Source: Nitrosomonas marina
Lineage (GTDB): Bacteria; Pseudomonadota; Gammaproteobacteria; Burkholderiales; Nitrosomonadaceae
Direction of reading: 5' to 3'
NCBI RefSeq assembly: GCF_900110145.1
Contig: NZ_FOCP01000012.1
Location: 40,250 to 104,249, forward strand
Length of the DNA stretch: 64,000 bases
In this document: positions 36,159 through 46,485 of the stretch, piece by piece
Numbering within the stretch: the first letter of the stretch is position 1
Layout: each line of letters begins with the position of its first letter
Made by a program: the position numbers and the translations under genes
The notes under the pieces: generated by a model
What the model was told of the DNA's origin: nothing
Database searches by the model: none
The model's input: the letters and a program-made list of their open reading frames with translations, nothing else

Positions 36159-37046
36159 TTACGCAGGAAAAACACCTGTAGACAGGTAACGGTCACCCCG
36201 GTCACAAACTATGAACGCTATCACGGCATTTTCAAGTTGAACCGACAGCTTGAGTGCAGCAACAAGAGCGCCGCCCGATGAAATACCGGCAAAAATACCT
36301 TCTTCTCGTGCAAGGCGTCGTGTCATTTCCTCTGCTTCCTTCTGCGATACATAAATCATGTCATCCACCCGTGCCACGTCATAAATTTTAGGCAAATATG
36401 CTGCAGGCCATTTACGTATTCCGGGTATTTGCGCGCCTTCTTCCGGCTGAACACCAATAATTTTTATACTTGGCTGCTGCTCTTTGAAAAAACGTGAACA
36501 TCCCATGATGGTTCCTGTCGTTCCCATACTGCTGACAAAATGTGTAAGCTTTCCTGCTGTATCACGCCAGATTTCTGGAGCAGTGCCCTCATAATGTGCG
36601 AGCGGATTGTCCGGGTTAGCAAATTGATCCAGAATAAAACCTTTACCCTCATCACGCATTTTTTCGGCAAGATCTCTGGCGTGTTCCATACTACCGGTCT
36701 GCGGTGTCAGAATAATTTCAGCACCATAAGCGCGCATCGATTGCCGCCGTTCTATACTCAGATTCTCGGGCATAATAAGAATCATTCGATAACCCATGAT
36801 AGCAGCCGCCATAGCCAGCGCAATACCGGTGTTGCCACTCGTCGCTTCTATTAGCGTGTCTCCAGGCTTGATATCACCGCGCTGTTGCGCATGTTTGATC
36901 ATCGACAGTGCAGGCCTGTCTTTTACCGACCCAGCCGGATTGTTTCCTTCAAGTTTGGCAAGAATTATATTGCTGGTATCACCGGGCAAATGTCTTAACC
37001 TCACCAGCGGCGTATTACCGACAAAATTTTCTATAGTTGTAAACAT
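36159..37046 (-). CDS. cysM: Cysteine synthase B (O-acetylserine sulfhydrylase)
   Basis: 295 residues. Fold type II PLP enzyme with the Schiff-base lysine in NNPAGSVKDRPAL, the substrate loop EATSGNTGIALA and the phosphate loop SSMGTTGTIMG. The N-terminal TIENFVGNTPLVRL and overall length fit CysM rather than CysK. It makes cysteine from O-acetylserine and sulfide or thiosulfate. An ATG pair at 37064/37061 is also in frame; the ATG at 37046 has GGAG upstream and gives the family N-terminus. Confidence 0.92.
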   Translation of the reverse strand: MFTTIENFVGNTPLVRLRHLPGDTSNIILAKLEGNNPAGSVKDRPALSMIKHAQQRGDIKPGDTLIEATSGNTGIALAMAAAIMGYRMILIMPENLSIERRQSMRAYGAEIILTPQTGSMEHARDLAEKMRDEGKGFILDQFANPDNPLAHYEGTAPEIWRDTAGKLTHFVSSMGTTGTIMGCSRFFKEQQPSIKIIGVQPEEGAQIPGIRKWPAAYLPKIYDVARVDDMIYVSQKEAEEMTRRLAREEGIFAGISSGGALVAALKLSVQLENAVIAFIVCDRGDRYLSTGVFPA

Positions 37047-37114
37047 GAGCAGATGCTCCATCATTAATTATTCTCTTACATGAAGTCTACTCGATACACT
37101 AAAGTTTATAAATA

Positions 37115-37153
37115 AAAAAGCCCTCCGGTAAGTTACAATCCGGAGGGCTTTTT
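37115..37153. terminator. Strong bidirectional intrinsic terminator
   Basis: A 14-bp stem (37115-37128 with 37140-37153) with an 11-base loop, ended by A5 on one side and T5 on the other. It follows the comEA-like gene stop (37168) on the minus strand. Confidence 0.9.
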
Positions 37154-37167
37154 GGTGAAGCGGGTAC

Positions 37168-37467
37168 CTAGTCTTTTTGAACCGCCACAGCAGCTGAGGT
37201 TGCTGTATCTGGCATATCACCCACAGTAATACTGTCACGTAGCTGATTCATGGTTCCCTGACCGATACCATCGACCTCTATCAGGTTTTCCGTTGAAACG
37301 AATAAACCTTTTTGGTCACGATGCATCACGATCGCTTTTGCTTTGGCAGGTCCAATACCCTGGAGCGATTCCAGCTCCGCCTGTGTTGCCGTATTGATAT
37401 TAACAACCGCAAATGCAGGCCCAGCAAAAACAAACATCAGAATTACGGATATGAAAATTAATTTCAT
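37168..37467 (-). CDS. ComEA-like helix-hairpin-helix secreted DNA-binding protein
   Basis: 99 residues with a signal peptide (MKLIFISVILMFVFAGPAFA) and one ComEA HhH domain: VNINTATQAELESLQGIGPAKAKAI and LIEVDGIGQGTMNQL. In naturally competent bacteria ComEA binds DNA in the periplasm. In Proteobacteria this short form is common and not proof of competence. The frame continues upstream to 37587, but AGGAGAA before the ATG at 37467 sets the start. Confidence 0.9.
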   Translation of the reverse strand: MKLIFISVILMFVFAGPAFAVVNINTATQAELESLQGIGPAKAKAIVMHRDQKGLFVSTENLIEVDGIGQGTMNQLRDSITVGDMPDTATSAAVAVQKD

Positions 37468-37697
37468 AAGTTCTCCTATAAAATGGTAAAAAGCGAGTTG
37501 AGCAAATAACGTTACCCAACGCGCTTTCCACGTGACTATAAAAGATGTCTTGTAACAGTTGACTAATAAAGCACTGCGTTCAGACATTATTTACATCGGA
37601 CACTTTCTAGTCTTTATTGAGAGAATTCTCCGTCACAACATTATAATTGTTTATAAACAGCAAAATACAGTGATGTCAACATGAAGCCCGATATATA

Positions 37698-38585
37698 TCA
37701 GCTTAATAAAAATTCCTTGACAATTGATATCTGTTTATTATCAAGCAATATTGGCGCATGCCCGATACCGGGCAACTCAATTACTGTGGCGCGGGGACCT
37801 CGCTGTTGCATCTGGGTTGCAGTTTCAGCTTGTAATACATCCGAATCAGTTCCTCTGATCACCAAAGTAGGCGTTTGCAGCATGTCCCAGTATTGCCATA
37901 AATCAACATCATCCTGCAGTGCGTGCTCTTTGAAGCTTGCTGAAATTTTGGGATCGTAGTAGAAGGTGTAGGTTCCATCATCAAGCAAACGCGCGCTGTG
38001 TATTGTCAGGTGTCGCCACTGTGCATCGGTTAAAGGACCAAATGGGGCAGATATTCTTCGAATATAAGCTTCAAAATCATCCAGATTGCCAAATCGAATC
38101 TCCTTTCCGACATACTCAGCCATTCTTTTTAAAGCAGCTATCGGAATCAATGGTCCAATATCGCTAATGACCAGTCTGCGAATTGTGTCTTTAAGATCAA
38201 TAGCCGTCATCATGCCGATTAATCCACCCATTGAAATTCCTACCCAGTCAATGGTTATTGTTGAGCTGTACTGGCTTTGAATATGTTTGACGAGTATAGC
38301 CGCATCTGACAAATAAACCGGGTAGTAATCATAATCCCGCTCATCCACGAGCCAGTCGCTTTGACCTCGTCCAACAACATCAGGACAGATTACACGGCAA
38401 TGTGACAATAAATCGGATGCCAGATAATCAAAATCCCGGCAATTGCGGGTCAAACCGTGCACACAGATTACAACGTGTGGATTATTTCTATCACCCCAGT
38501 CCATATACGCGATATGATGGGAGGGTCTATGCGCACCATCTGGCGACAGTGTTGGAACAAGCAGTTTTTCAAGGTGTTTACCCAT
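37698..38585 (-). CDS. Alpha/beta hydrolase
   Basis: 295 residues. Oxyanion-hole segment CVHGLTRNCRDF, nucleophile elbow GISMGG (Ser118), an acid in LVIRGTDSD and the catalytic histidine in GIGHAP near the C-terminus, so the triad is complete. No signal peptide. The substrate is unknown; the family includes esterases and lactone hydrolases. It stands alone. Confidence 0.87.
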   Translation of the reverse strand: MGKHLEKLLVPTLSPDGAHRPSHHIAYMDWGDRNNPHVVICVHGLTRNCRDFDYLASDLLSHCRVICPDVVGRGQSDWLVDERDYDYYPVYLSDAAILVKHIQSQYSSTITIDWVGISMGGLIGMMTAIDLKDTIRRLVISDIGPLIPIAALKRMAEYVGKEIRFGNLDDFEAYIRRISAPFGPLTDAQWRHLTIHSARLLDDGTYTFYYDPKISASFKEHALQDDVDLWQYWDMLQTPTLVIRGTDSDVLQAETATQMQQRGPRATVIELPGIGHAPILLDNKQISIVKEFLLS

Positions 38586-38861
38586 ACCTATCTCTGGAAA
38601 AATTAGACAGCAGTGGCTATGCAGCGTATTTAAAGAAAAACAAACGTTGCTCGATCACGCATATAACATAACCTCATCGATTTGTTCGTTGTTACCGTAT
38701 CAGATAGAAATTCGCAGCAATTGTGCTGACTAATATAATCCCGCAAACAGGAATAATATTGTCATGCTAATGGCAGTCAATTTGAGCAAAACAGACGGTA
38801 ATGGCAATCCGAAAACCACTATCCTTTACTTTTTCAACACACCCGGCACGGAAATAGTCAA

Positions 38862-40109
38862 CTAGCCGTGAGAACGGACAACCATGCAGTCCATACCATT
38901 GCGTGACAGGCTTTGACACGCTGTGTGTGCCTGGTTTTTTTTCAATCCAATCAACCGGGCTCGATAAAATGTCCGGTTACTGATTTCCACCTCAACCACG
39001 GCAACTTCTCCTGCTACCCAGCGAGTCGCCGCCTGTGCCTGAGCATGTGCCCGATCGGGCTCGAAATACGAACCTATTTGAACTGCCCAGCTATTGTTTT
39101 TTGGCAAATCAGTATTATTCGGCAGGTCTCTGACAGGTGTTAATTCGCCGCGTAATATCGCTGCTGGATCAACAGGCTGGTTATCCGTAGATACATTCGG
39201 TTTAGTGATGGGAATAGGCGCTTCGGCAAGTAAATTTTTACGGTCGTTTGGTGAACCAATCGTGATAATGTCAGAAGCTGCTATATGTGCAGCAGATGCT
39301 TTATTGAAGCAACGATCAAGTAACGCAGCTGTATGCTGATCTCGGGAAGCAGCAGTTTTTCCGCCCATCACAACGGCAATCACTCTGCGATTATCACGCT
39401 TGGCAGATGTCGCGACATTGAATCCGGATGCACGAATAAAACCGGTTTTTAAGCCATCAACGCCTCGTGTATTACGCACCATACGGTTGTGGCTGTTGTA
39501 GGTTGTTCCTTTATAGTTGAAGGACTGTATGGAGAAATAATGATAATGCTGGGGAAAATCTTTCATAAGACGCACTGACAGTTTAACCATATCCCGTGCA
39601 GTCGTTTTCTGCTCATAATTTGGCAGTCCAGAGGCGTTTTTGAAAGTAGTCGAGTTCATTCCCATTTTTCGAGCCTTTTCTGTCATCATTCGGCCGAAAT
39701 TCGATTCAGTCTGACCGAGCGCCTCGGCGATTACAGCGGCTGCGTCATTTGCGGAACGTACAATCAAGGCTGGAATCGCATCACGTACTCGCAAAGTCTC
39801 ACCTGCACGCAAACTGATATTTGTTTGTGGCATTGATGCAGCGTGTGTTGATACCGGCATTTTAGTATCCAGTGTCATTTTACCCTGTTGTATCGCTTCA
39901 AACAGCATGTACAGCGTCATCATTTTTGTCAAAGAGGCTGGGTAACGACTGGCATCTGCATTGGATTCATGGAGTACAGCGCCCGTATCAGCATCGATTA
40001 CAATCGAAGCGTAACGAGGGTTTGCATGCACGTGGCTGCTCAATGCCATGAAAACCCACATCGCAGTAACAATAAACCCTTTTATTCCGGCAAGTTTTAA
40101 ATCAAACAT
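38862..40109 (-). CDS. D-alanyl-D-alanine carboxypeptidase with C-terminal SPOR domain
   Basis: 415 residues with a signal peptide (ending HVHA). The penicillin-binding domain is complete: SLTK (Ser59), SAND and KTG in GLKTGF. After a proline-rich linker (about 290-335) follows a SPOR domain (WAVQIGSYFEPDRAHAQ to the end), which binds denuded glycan strands at the division septum. E. coli DacA/DacC end in a membrane-anchoring helix, which is absent here; the SPOR domain may localise the enzyme instead. The ATG at 40109 has GGAG upstream; a longer frame begins at 40142. Confidence 0.9.
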   Translation of the reverse strand: MFDLKLAGIKGFIVTAMWVFMALSSHVHANPRYASIVIDADTGAVLHESNADASRYPASLTKMMTLYMLFEAIQQGKMTLDTKMPVSTHAASMPQTNISLRAGETLRVRDAIPALIVRSANDAAAVIAEALGQTESNFGRMMTEKARKMGMNSTTFKNASGLPNYEQKTTARDMVKLSVRLMKDFPQHYHYFSIQSFNYKGTTYNSHNRMVRNTRGVDGLKTGFIRASGFNVATSAKRDNRRVIAVVMGGKTAASRDQHTAALLDRCFNKASAAHIAASDIITIGSPNDRKNLLAEAPIPITKPNVSTDNQPVDPAAILRGELTPVRDLPNNTDLPKNNSWAVQIGSYFEPDRAHAQAQAATRWVAGEVAVVEVEISNRTFYRARLIGLKKNQAHTACQSLSRNGMDCMVVRSHG

Positions 40110-40460
40110 GAAATCTGCTCCGCTAAATGAGTTGAAGTCCACAAGATATTAAATACCAGCAAATATGTTCTGGCTGCACTCTCTATTTATTCAGGCTTTC
40201 AACTGAGAAATATTTTCATAAAAGACTTTACCAAGAAATCTGGAAATTTCAGTGCTGTTCTTGCTATTCGATACTTCATGGCAAATTGTCTTTCAAGCAG
40301 TTACAAACTGCAGCATTATTTTAATAGCATGGAATTCTAATCATTCTAAAAAAAAAGCCATAAAATAATGACGTTTTCCTTATATAACAAAACGGGACAA
40401 ATGTTAACAATTTTTTTAAGTTTATACTGCAATATAATGATTTTTATAAAACAAACATTA
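40110..40460. other. AT-rich intergenic region
   Basis: About 350 bases between the carboxypeptidase start and the end of the lipocalin-like gene, both on the minus strand. It should contain the carboxypeptidase promoter. I see no gene, strong hairpin or repeat in it. Confidence 0.4.
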
Positions 40461-41567
40461 TCATAAATCTAAAGGTTGTAGATATCCCGTCAATTCAAGA
40501 TACCCTTTACCTATATTTTTCCCGTTTTGAAAAACGGTCACCGCGCCTTCCCAGTAAACCGCACCGGACGATCCACGGGAATCCAGTTCCTGGTCATCAA
40601 ACAATGGCACCAACCGCCATTCTGCCTCTCCAGCACGGATTCGCATTTCTACTGGATAGTGTGCTTTGGTATGCGGTGATTCCCAAACGCGTTCCGGAAT
40701 AAACTCAATCTGATCAGAGGCAAATTGTGTAATGCGCCCCGCGGCATTACGTCGCGCACCATAAGCCCACAATTTTGACCCATCCTTTCCACGAATCCTG
40801 AACACCATCAAAGCGGAGCCATCGTCGAGATTCGCACTCATCCAGTCCCACCCATCCGCACGTGGGTCAAGAATCTCCGACGACCACTCGTGATCGAGCC
40901 AAGCACGTCCGCGCACACTTATAGGTTTGTCTTGCTGAGTTATCGTGCCAAAAACATCCAAGTGTGGCTCACTGTAATAGTAGCTGGCCTGTTCAATGTT
41001 GGGCCCTTTGCGGGAAAATCCGCGCTCACCCTGCAACATGATTGATTGTGTTGGGGTCAAAGACAATTCAAAGCTGAATTTATCGGATTTAACTTCAATA
41101 ATATATCGCCCATCGGGATTACGTTTGAAATACCAGTCATCAATTTTCACATCGGTATCCCCTTCACGGGCATATGCCAGCTCAAATCCAGCGCGCGCAG
41201 TTTTTTCATCGTAAATAAACCGGCCCAGCGCCGGGTCAGATAATGCAGCATGCGCGATAATGATCTGCTGGGGTGCAAAACGACTCGGATTACTTGAATG
41301 CCGAGGTGACGCAGTGCGAAAAAAGGTAACTTGAAAGCCGAGAGATTTATTTTCAGATGTTTCAAGCCAACCTGTCACATACCACCATTCGATGCGGAAA
41401 TCTGGGTGCGACCCATAATCCTGCGGAAATACCAGTGTATAACCCGGAACAACCGGTGCATACTGCTGATCTTCTGCACGCAATTGTGATTGCAGCATGG
41501 CAAGCAAGATCATCATTAATAGCGAGGCGATCAGATTACTGGATTTGCTGTATTTTTTTGGCATCAC
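40461..41567 (-). CDS. AttH/CrtC-like lipocalin-fold protein of an ABC transporter operon
   Basis: 368 residues with a signal peptide (about residues 10-31). The domain is recognised by YTLVFPQDYGSHPDFRIEWWY, LGFQVTFFRT, the WLDHEWSSEIL segment and GWDWMSANLDDGSALMVF, features shared by AttH-like proteins and hydroxyneurosporene (CrtC) hydratases. The adjacent FtsX-type permease and ATPase genes make the AttEFGH-type arrangement, so this is more likely an exported lipid-binding partner than a carotenoid enzyme. Its start overlaps the permease stop by four bases. Confidence 0.8.
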   Translation of the reverse strand: MMPKKYSKSSNLIASLLMMILLAMLQSQLRAEDQQYAPVVPGYTLVFPQDYGSHPDFRIEWWYVTGWLETSENKSLGFQVTFFRTASPRHSSNPSRFAPQQIIIAHAALSDPALGRFIYDEKTARAGFELAYAREGDTDVKIDDWYFKRNPDGRYIIEVKSDKFSFELSLTPTQSIMLQGERGFSRKGPNIEQASYYYSEPHLDVFGTITQQDKPISVRGRAWLDHEWSSEILDPRADGWDWMSANLDDGSALMVFRIRGKDGSKLWAYGARRNAAGRITQFASDQIEFIPERVWESPHTKAHYPVEMRIRAGEAEWRLVPLFDDQELDSRGSSGAVYWEGAVTVFQNGKNIGKGYLELTGYLQPLDL

Positions 41568-44125
41568 CAGTCTTCCCGAACAGCACGAACAACACTGCCA
41601 GAAACTGCGCGGCGCCCGGCAATTAATGCTGTGACGGTTGCCGCAACCAGCATGATGGCAGCTACCAATAACAACCAGTCCCAGGGTATCGACAATTGCA
41701 TGGTCCAGTGAAAGGATTGCGGATTAACGATAAAAATCAGTATCAGGCTGATAATACCGCCCAATATAAATCCCAGCACAACTCCCAGCATGGTCAGCAG
41801 GCTTCCTTCAGCAGCCAGCAAAGCCAGTACTTGCTTACGGGTTACGCCAATGTGGCGCAACATGCCAAATTCCTTAGAGCGGGCGAGCATCTGTACCGAG
41901 AAACTTGTAGCAACACCAAGCAAACCAATAATCACAGCGATTATTTCCAGCAGATAAGTGACGGCAAAACTTCGATCGAAAATCTGTAAACTTGTATTAC
42001 GTATTGTCTGTGATTGTGTAATTTCCAACGCATCGGCGTAGGGTAATTGCTGCAACGCTCTGTAGGCAGCATCCAAGGTAGCCTGTGATCGCAGCCACAA
42101 CGCAGCGGTGTTTACACTCATATCACCCGTTAACTCCTGATAATCAGAAAGTTGCATTTGCACAGCGCCAAACTGACGACCGTAATCGCGCCAAATACCA
42201 GCGACAACAAAAGTATGCATCCCATTACCGACAGGCAGCCTGACTTGTTTACCCACGGTATATCCGTACAAATCAACCATCGCTTCAGAAACCCAAATGG
42301 GCCGATCATGTTCAGACAGTTGCGAGGATTTAATGAATTTGCCCACTATCGGCAAAGTATTTCTGGGGTCCGCCGAATCAACCGGTCTTGCAATCAGTGT
42401 AACTTCGGGGCGTTCCGGGTCAAGAATCAATTGCTGGTAACGTAAAAAATCAGAACGTGAGAACAAAGACTGTCCAGCCAGTGATTTTTGCTCATCTGCA
42501 AGAAAACCACCCTGTTTGCCGCTATCTGCCGCACGAACATAAAGATCTGCCGGCAGAACATGCTCCAGCCAGTTATCAACCGACACACGAAAACTAAGTA
42601 CCATTATTGCCATGGCAACCATTAAACTAAAACTTGCCAGCACACCGCTCAAGGCAACTGAAGCCTGACCGGGCACGTTCGCCAGACGTGCCAGCACCAT
42701 CAGAACAATTGCATTCAATTTACCATCACTAAACCTTTTTTTGACGTTATGCAGCACAAAAGAAAAAAACCATGCAGCAAAGCGAGGCATCAATGCAATA
42801 CCACCAATCAACAGCAATGCGATTGCCAGATATCCAAATACAGGCAATCCAGCAACAGGCGGCAGTTGCGTCAACAGCAAAGCAACCACCAGGCACGTAA
42901 ACGCTGGCCAGGGCGATGACAACCGTTCTATTACGTTGCTTTCGTGGTCCGATTTCAATGCCACGGCAGGTTTGATTTGCATTGCATCTCTGGCCGGCAA
43001 CACTGTTCCAAGCAAGGTAACGCCAAGCCCAACAGCAAAATACACCAATGCAGCAACCAAATCCAAGTGCAAATCAGGCTGTATACCTGAAAAAAAAATG
43101 CTGCCCAGATCACCGCCGAACAACTGAATGACCAGTGCCGCGAATCCATAACCCAAAGCCAGTCCCAAAAAAGAACCGATAACACCCAGCACTATACCCT
43201 CCGTGACAATTTGCAACATCAATTGCTTTCGCGTAAAACCCAAAACGCGCAACAAAGCAAATTGGCTGCGGCGACGCATCACTGACAACACCTGGGTTGA
43301 AAACACCAGAAAAGCACCGGTAAATAATGCCACCAGTGCAAGCATATTCAGGTTAACACGATAAGCGCGAGACATACTGGCCAGCCGTGCTTCCTGTTCT
43401 TCGAGTTCAGTGACAAAAAACTGCGTTCCGAGTTTTCTTTCCAGCTCTTTCCTGAATACATCATGGTGAATCCCGGCGTCAAGCTTCAACTCAATACGCG
43501 ATAGTAACCCGAGATAATTAAAGCGCCACTGTGCTGCTCCTATATCCATAACCGCTATCCGCTGTCCGGCTCGTACCCGTGTAACTCCCCCCGCTACACG
43601 CAGCGCAAGTGTTTGCGTACCAACATTAAATCGCAGCAAATCCCCCTGCCCGACCTGCAGCCACTCCATTGCTGCGGGAGACAAAAAAACCGCATCATCG
43701 GCCAAACCATCCATTCGCTGATCTTCAGCAGGTACACCTAATAAATCAGGCGATATTCGAGCAGCCCGGAACATATCTATACCAAGTATTTTTAGCTTGC
43801 GCTCATTCTCTCCATTATGTTCACCTGAGATGCGAGCTGTAAATTCAAGCACAGGATTGGCCAATCTGACACCCTCGTGCTGCGCGAGCCTCGGATAAAG
43901 TAACTCATCAAAATAGCCCTGCCTGCTATAAACCTGCAAATCCGACTGCCCTGAAAGGCTTTTACTCGCTGCTGAAAATTCGTTGAAAGCGGCTGTATTT
44001 ACAAGATGAATCGAGAAGCCAAGCGCTACACCGATCGCAATGGCCAACACTGCAACCATAACCTGCATGAAACGTGCTCGCCATTCCCCCAGCAGCAGCC
44101 AGCTGGACAAAGTCGACGTGTTCAT
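41564..44125 (-). CDS. Large FtsX-family ABC permease (two MacB-like modules)
   Basis: 853 residues with two FtsX modules, each with membrane helices around a periplasmic domain: helices near residues 20, 265-390 and again 420-520, then 720-840. The coupling segments MRRRSQFALLRVLGFTR and LARSKEFGMLRHIGVTR repeat the same pattern in both halves. Such permeases act with a LolD-type ATPase in lipid or lipoprotein handling. It shares one base (TAATG) with the end of the ATPase gene. Confidence 0.88.
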   Translation of the reverse strand: MNTSTLSSWLLLGEWRARFMQVMVAVLAIAIGVALGFSIHLVNTAAFNEFSAASKSLSGQSDLQVYSRQGYFDELLYPRLAQHEGVRLANPVLEFTARISGEHNGENERKLKILGIDMFRAARISPDLLGVPAEDQRMDGLADDAVFLSPAAMEWLQVGQGDLLRFNVGTQTLALRVAGGVTRVRAGQRIAVMDIGAAQWRFNYLGLLSRIELKLDAGIHHDVFRKELERKLGTQFFVTELEEQEARLASMSRAYRVNLNMLALVALFTGAFLVFSTQVLSVMRRRSQFALLRVLGFTRKQLMLQIVTEGIVLGVIGSFLGLALGYGFAALVIQLFGGDLGSIFFSGIQPDLHLDLVAALVYFAVGLGVTLLGTVLPARDAMQIKPAVALKSDHESNVIERLSSPWPAFTCLVVALLLTQLPPVAGLPVFGYLAIALLLIGGIALMPRFAAWFFSFVLHNVKKRFSDGKLNAIVLMVLARLANVPGQASVALSGVLASFSLMVAMAIMVLSFRVSVDNWLEHVLPADLYVRAADSGKQGGFLADEQKSLAGQSLFSRSDFLRYQQLILDPERPEVTLIARPVDSADPRNTLPIVGKFIKSSQLSEHDRPIWVSEAMVDLYGYTVGKQVRLPVGNGMHTFVVAGIWRDYGRQFGAVQMQLSDYQELTGDMSVNTAALWLRSQATLDAAYRALQQLPYADALEITQSQTIRNTSLQIFDRSFAVTYLLEIIAVIIGLLGVATSFSVQMLARSKEFGMLRHIGVTRKQVLALLAAEGSLLTMLGVVLGFILGGIISLILIFIVNPQSFHWTMQLSIPWDWLLLVAAIMLVAATVTALIAGRRAVSGSVVRAVREDW

Positions 44126-44787
44126 TAGCGTTTGACCGGCTCGGTTTCGCGCAAACCGTGCTTGGTCATCATCAATACAGCATCTGCCGTAGCCGCAGCA
44201 ATATGTGAATGCGTTACAAGTATGCCTGATGCATTGTTATTTTTGATTTCTGTACGAATGAGTTGCAGAATGTCGCGAGCCGTTTCTGGGTCAAGATTGC
44301 CTGTTGGTTCATCCGCCAGCACGAGCCTTGGGCAATGCACCAGTGCACGCGCAATTGCCACACGCTGCAATTCCCCTCCTGACAACTGATGGGGAAAATG
44401 ATTTTCCCGACCGCTCAAACCGACTTCGGTCAACATCTTTTCAACACGCCGTACAGGCATGTTATTTAGCAGTAAAGGCAGCGCTATATTTTGCTTCAAC
44501 GTCAAATGCGGTAGAATGTGAAACGCTTGGAAGATAAAACCCAAAGCTGTTCGACGCAACAGTGTTGCAGCAGCATCATCGAGCTGAGAAATTGCAATAC
44601 CGTCAATTAACACTTCTCCGGAATCTGGTGTGTCCAATCCTGCAACAAGATTAAGCAAAGTCGATTTTCCGACACCGGATTCACCCATAATCGCAACATA
44701 CTCGCCTGCCTTCAGCGTATATGACAAACCAGACAGCACCTGCCGCCCTTCTGCATAGGCCTTGCTGACACAACGTAATTCAAGCAT
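44125..44787 (-). CDS. LolD/MacB-type ABC transporter ATP-binding protein
   Basis: 220 residues with Walker [10 protein letters not shown], signature LSGGELQR, Walker B and D-loop [12 protein letters not shown], and the H-loop in LVTHS. First gene of a three-gene leftward operon (ATPase, FtsX-type permease, lipocalin-like secreted protein). It energises the two-module permease; the cargo is unknown. Confidence 0.92.
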   Translation of the reverse strand: MLELRCVSKAYAEGRQVLSGLSYTLKAGEYVAIMGESGVGKSTLLNLVAGLDTPDSGEVLIDGIAISQLDDAAATLLRRTALGFIFQAFHILPHLTLKQNIALPLLLNNMPVRRVEKMLTEVGLSGRENHFPHQLSGGELQRVAIARALVHCPRLVLADEPTGNLDPETARDILQLIRTEIKNNNASGILVTHSHIAAATADAVLMMTKHGLRETEPVKR

Positions 44788-45062
44788 AAGTCTGAAACCG
44801 AATACCTTTAGAATCGAAAAAACATACTTCTCATTGCTGCTATATAAAAAAATTTGCCAACGTCAACCGTCCATCTGCACCCGAATCTACTCTCATGACA
44901 TTGATTCTAGAAAATTAAATCATTCTTGGGTACACTTTGCCACTGACTGATCCTGATATGTCTAGCCGGCTGAATCACAAAGAATTGTACACTTTCTTAG
45001 TGCAATTCGGAGTCAGTACCGTTTATTTACAACAGCAAGTGTTTAGTAAGCTGGAGAAAAAA

Positions 45063-46460
45063 TTGCTCAAAATCAATAATCTTTACATACCCAAAATTTC
45101 CATCCTGATCATCGGCATTGATTTTTTATTATTACTGATCGCCTTTTTTGGGGGAGTCCATTTGAGGCTCGCCGAAGGGCATGATTTTACATTTACATTG
45201 TTCAGTGATTCATTTTATGAAGCCTGTATATTCATTATTGCCATGTTATTCAGTATGGCCGCAATGGGCATGTATCTTCCTGAGACACAGCGCGATTTCA
45301 ACACGACATTATTTCGCCTGATGCCCTCCGTGGCGCTGTGCTTTGGATTGATGACACTTATTTTTTATATTTTTCCAGACACTTACCTCGGGCGTGGCGC
45401 ACTGTTTTTTGTCATGATTTTATCTTTCGCTGGAATATTGCTTGCCAGGGCTATCCTGTACAAAGGAGTCAGCACGGATATATTCAGGCCACGTACAATA
45501 GTACTGGGTATAGGAAAAAATGCAAAAGAACTGATCAATCAGAATGGAAAGTTACCTGCACACCATCAACCGAAAATAATCGGATTTGTCCCTTTTCAAG
45601 GTGAAGAACGCCATGTACCCACTTCCCTGATTATTAGCGGCAAAGACTCGCTGTTAAAACTAGCCAGCCAATACAAAGCGGAAGAAATAATTATTGCTCC
45701 ACAGGAAAGAAGAGGAGGCTATTTTCCCATTCAGGAACTGCTTGAGTGCAAAATGCATGGTATTCGAGTCATGGATATCGCTACATTTTTCGAACGGGAG
45801 AACGGTCATATCCGCATGGACTCCTTATATCCAAGCTGGTTTGTTTTTGGAGGCGGATTTGATCAAAGTCTGCTGAGGTCAATAATCAAACGGACTTTTG
45901 ATTTACTCGCCAGTCTCACATTATTAGTGATCACGCTGCCAATTATGTTGATTGCAGCATTGTTTATTTTAATCGAGGATGGTTTTCCCATATTTTATCG
46001 TCAGGAAAGGGTTGGTAAAACCGGTGAAACCTTCATGGTGTTGAAATTTCGCAGCATGAAAAAGAATGCCGAAAAAGACAACAGTCCTCAATGGGCCGCA
46101 ACTAACGATCCACGCATCACAAGAGTTGGCAACATTATCCGCAAGTTACGCATCGATGAGTTGCCCCAGATTGTCAACGTACTCAAAAATGAAATGAGTT
46201 TTGTTGGGCCTCGTCCCGAACGCCCTTATTTCGTCAACATGCTCAATGCTCAGGTACCGTATTATAATGTACGCCACAGCGTCAAACCAGGAATAACCGG
46301 CTGGGCGCAGGTACGTTTTCCCTATGGATCTTCGGTAGAAGATGCAATCGAAAAACTTCAGTACGATTTATATTATGTCAAGAATCATAGTCTATTTCTT
46401 GATGCCGTGATAATAATTTTGACTGTTGAGGTTGTTTTAATGGGCAAAGGAAGCAGATAA
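45063..46460 (+). CDS. XrtA/PEP-CTERM-associated sugar transferase (TIGR03013 type)
   Basis: 465 residues. An N-terminal set of four membrane helices (residues 10-120), a CoA-binding-like domain and a C-terminal polyprenyl-glycosylphosphotransferase domain with a helix near residue 285, FRSMKKNAEKD, RKLRIDELPQ and FVGPRPERP. This enzyme starts EPS synthesis by moving a sugar phosphate to undecaprenyl phosphate. The frame opens at 44937, but GGAG six bases before the TTG at 45063 gives the family start (LKINNLYIPK). First gene of the XrtA-associated block. Confidence 0.87.
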   Translation: MLKINNLYIPKISILIIGIDFLLLLIAFFGGVHLRLAEGHDFTFTLFSDSFYEACIFIIAMLFSMAAMGMYLPETQRDFNTTLFRLMPSVALCFGLMTLIFYIFPDTYLGRGALFFVMILSFAGILLARAILYKGVSTDIFRPRTIVLGIGKNAKELINQNGKLPAHHQPKIIGFVPFQGEERHVPTSLIISGKDSLLKLASQYKAEEIIIAPQERRGGYFPIQELLECKMHGIRVMDIATFFERENGHIRMDSLYPSWFVFGGGFDQSLLRSIIKRTFDLLASLTLLVITLPIMLIAALFILIEDGFPIFYRQERVGKTGETFMVLKFRSMKKNAEKDNSPQWAATNDPRITRVGNIIRKLRIDELPQIVNVLKNEMSFVGPRPERPYFVNMLNAQVPYYNVRHSVKPGITGWAQVRFPYGSSVEDAIEKLQYDLYYVKNHSLFLDAVIIILTVEVVLMGKGSR

Positions 46461-46485
46461 ACCAGAGCACGACTATCGATTCGTT

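Noticed and set aside
40461..41567. Carotenoid 1,2-hydratase (CrtC)
   Set aside because: Fold similarity exists, but the coupled permease and ATPase genes and absence of carotenoid genes favour an AttH-type transporter partner.
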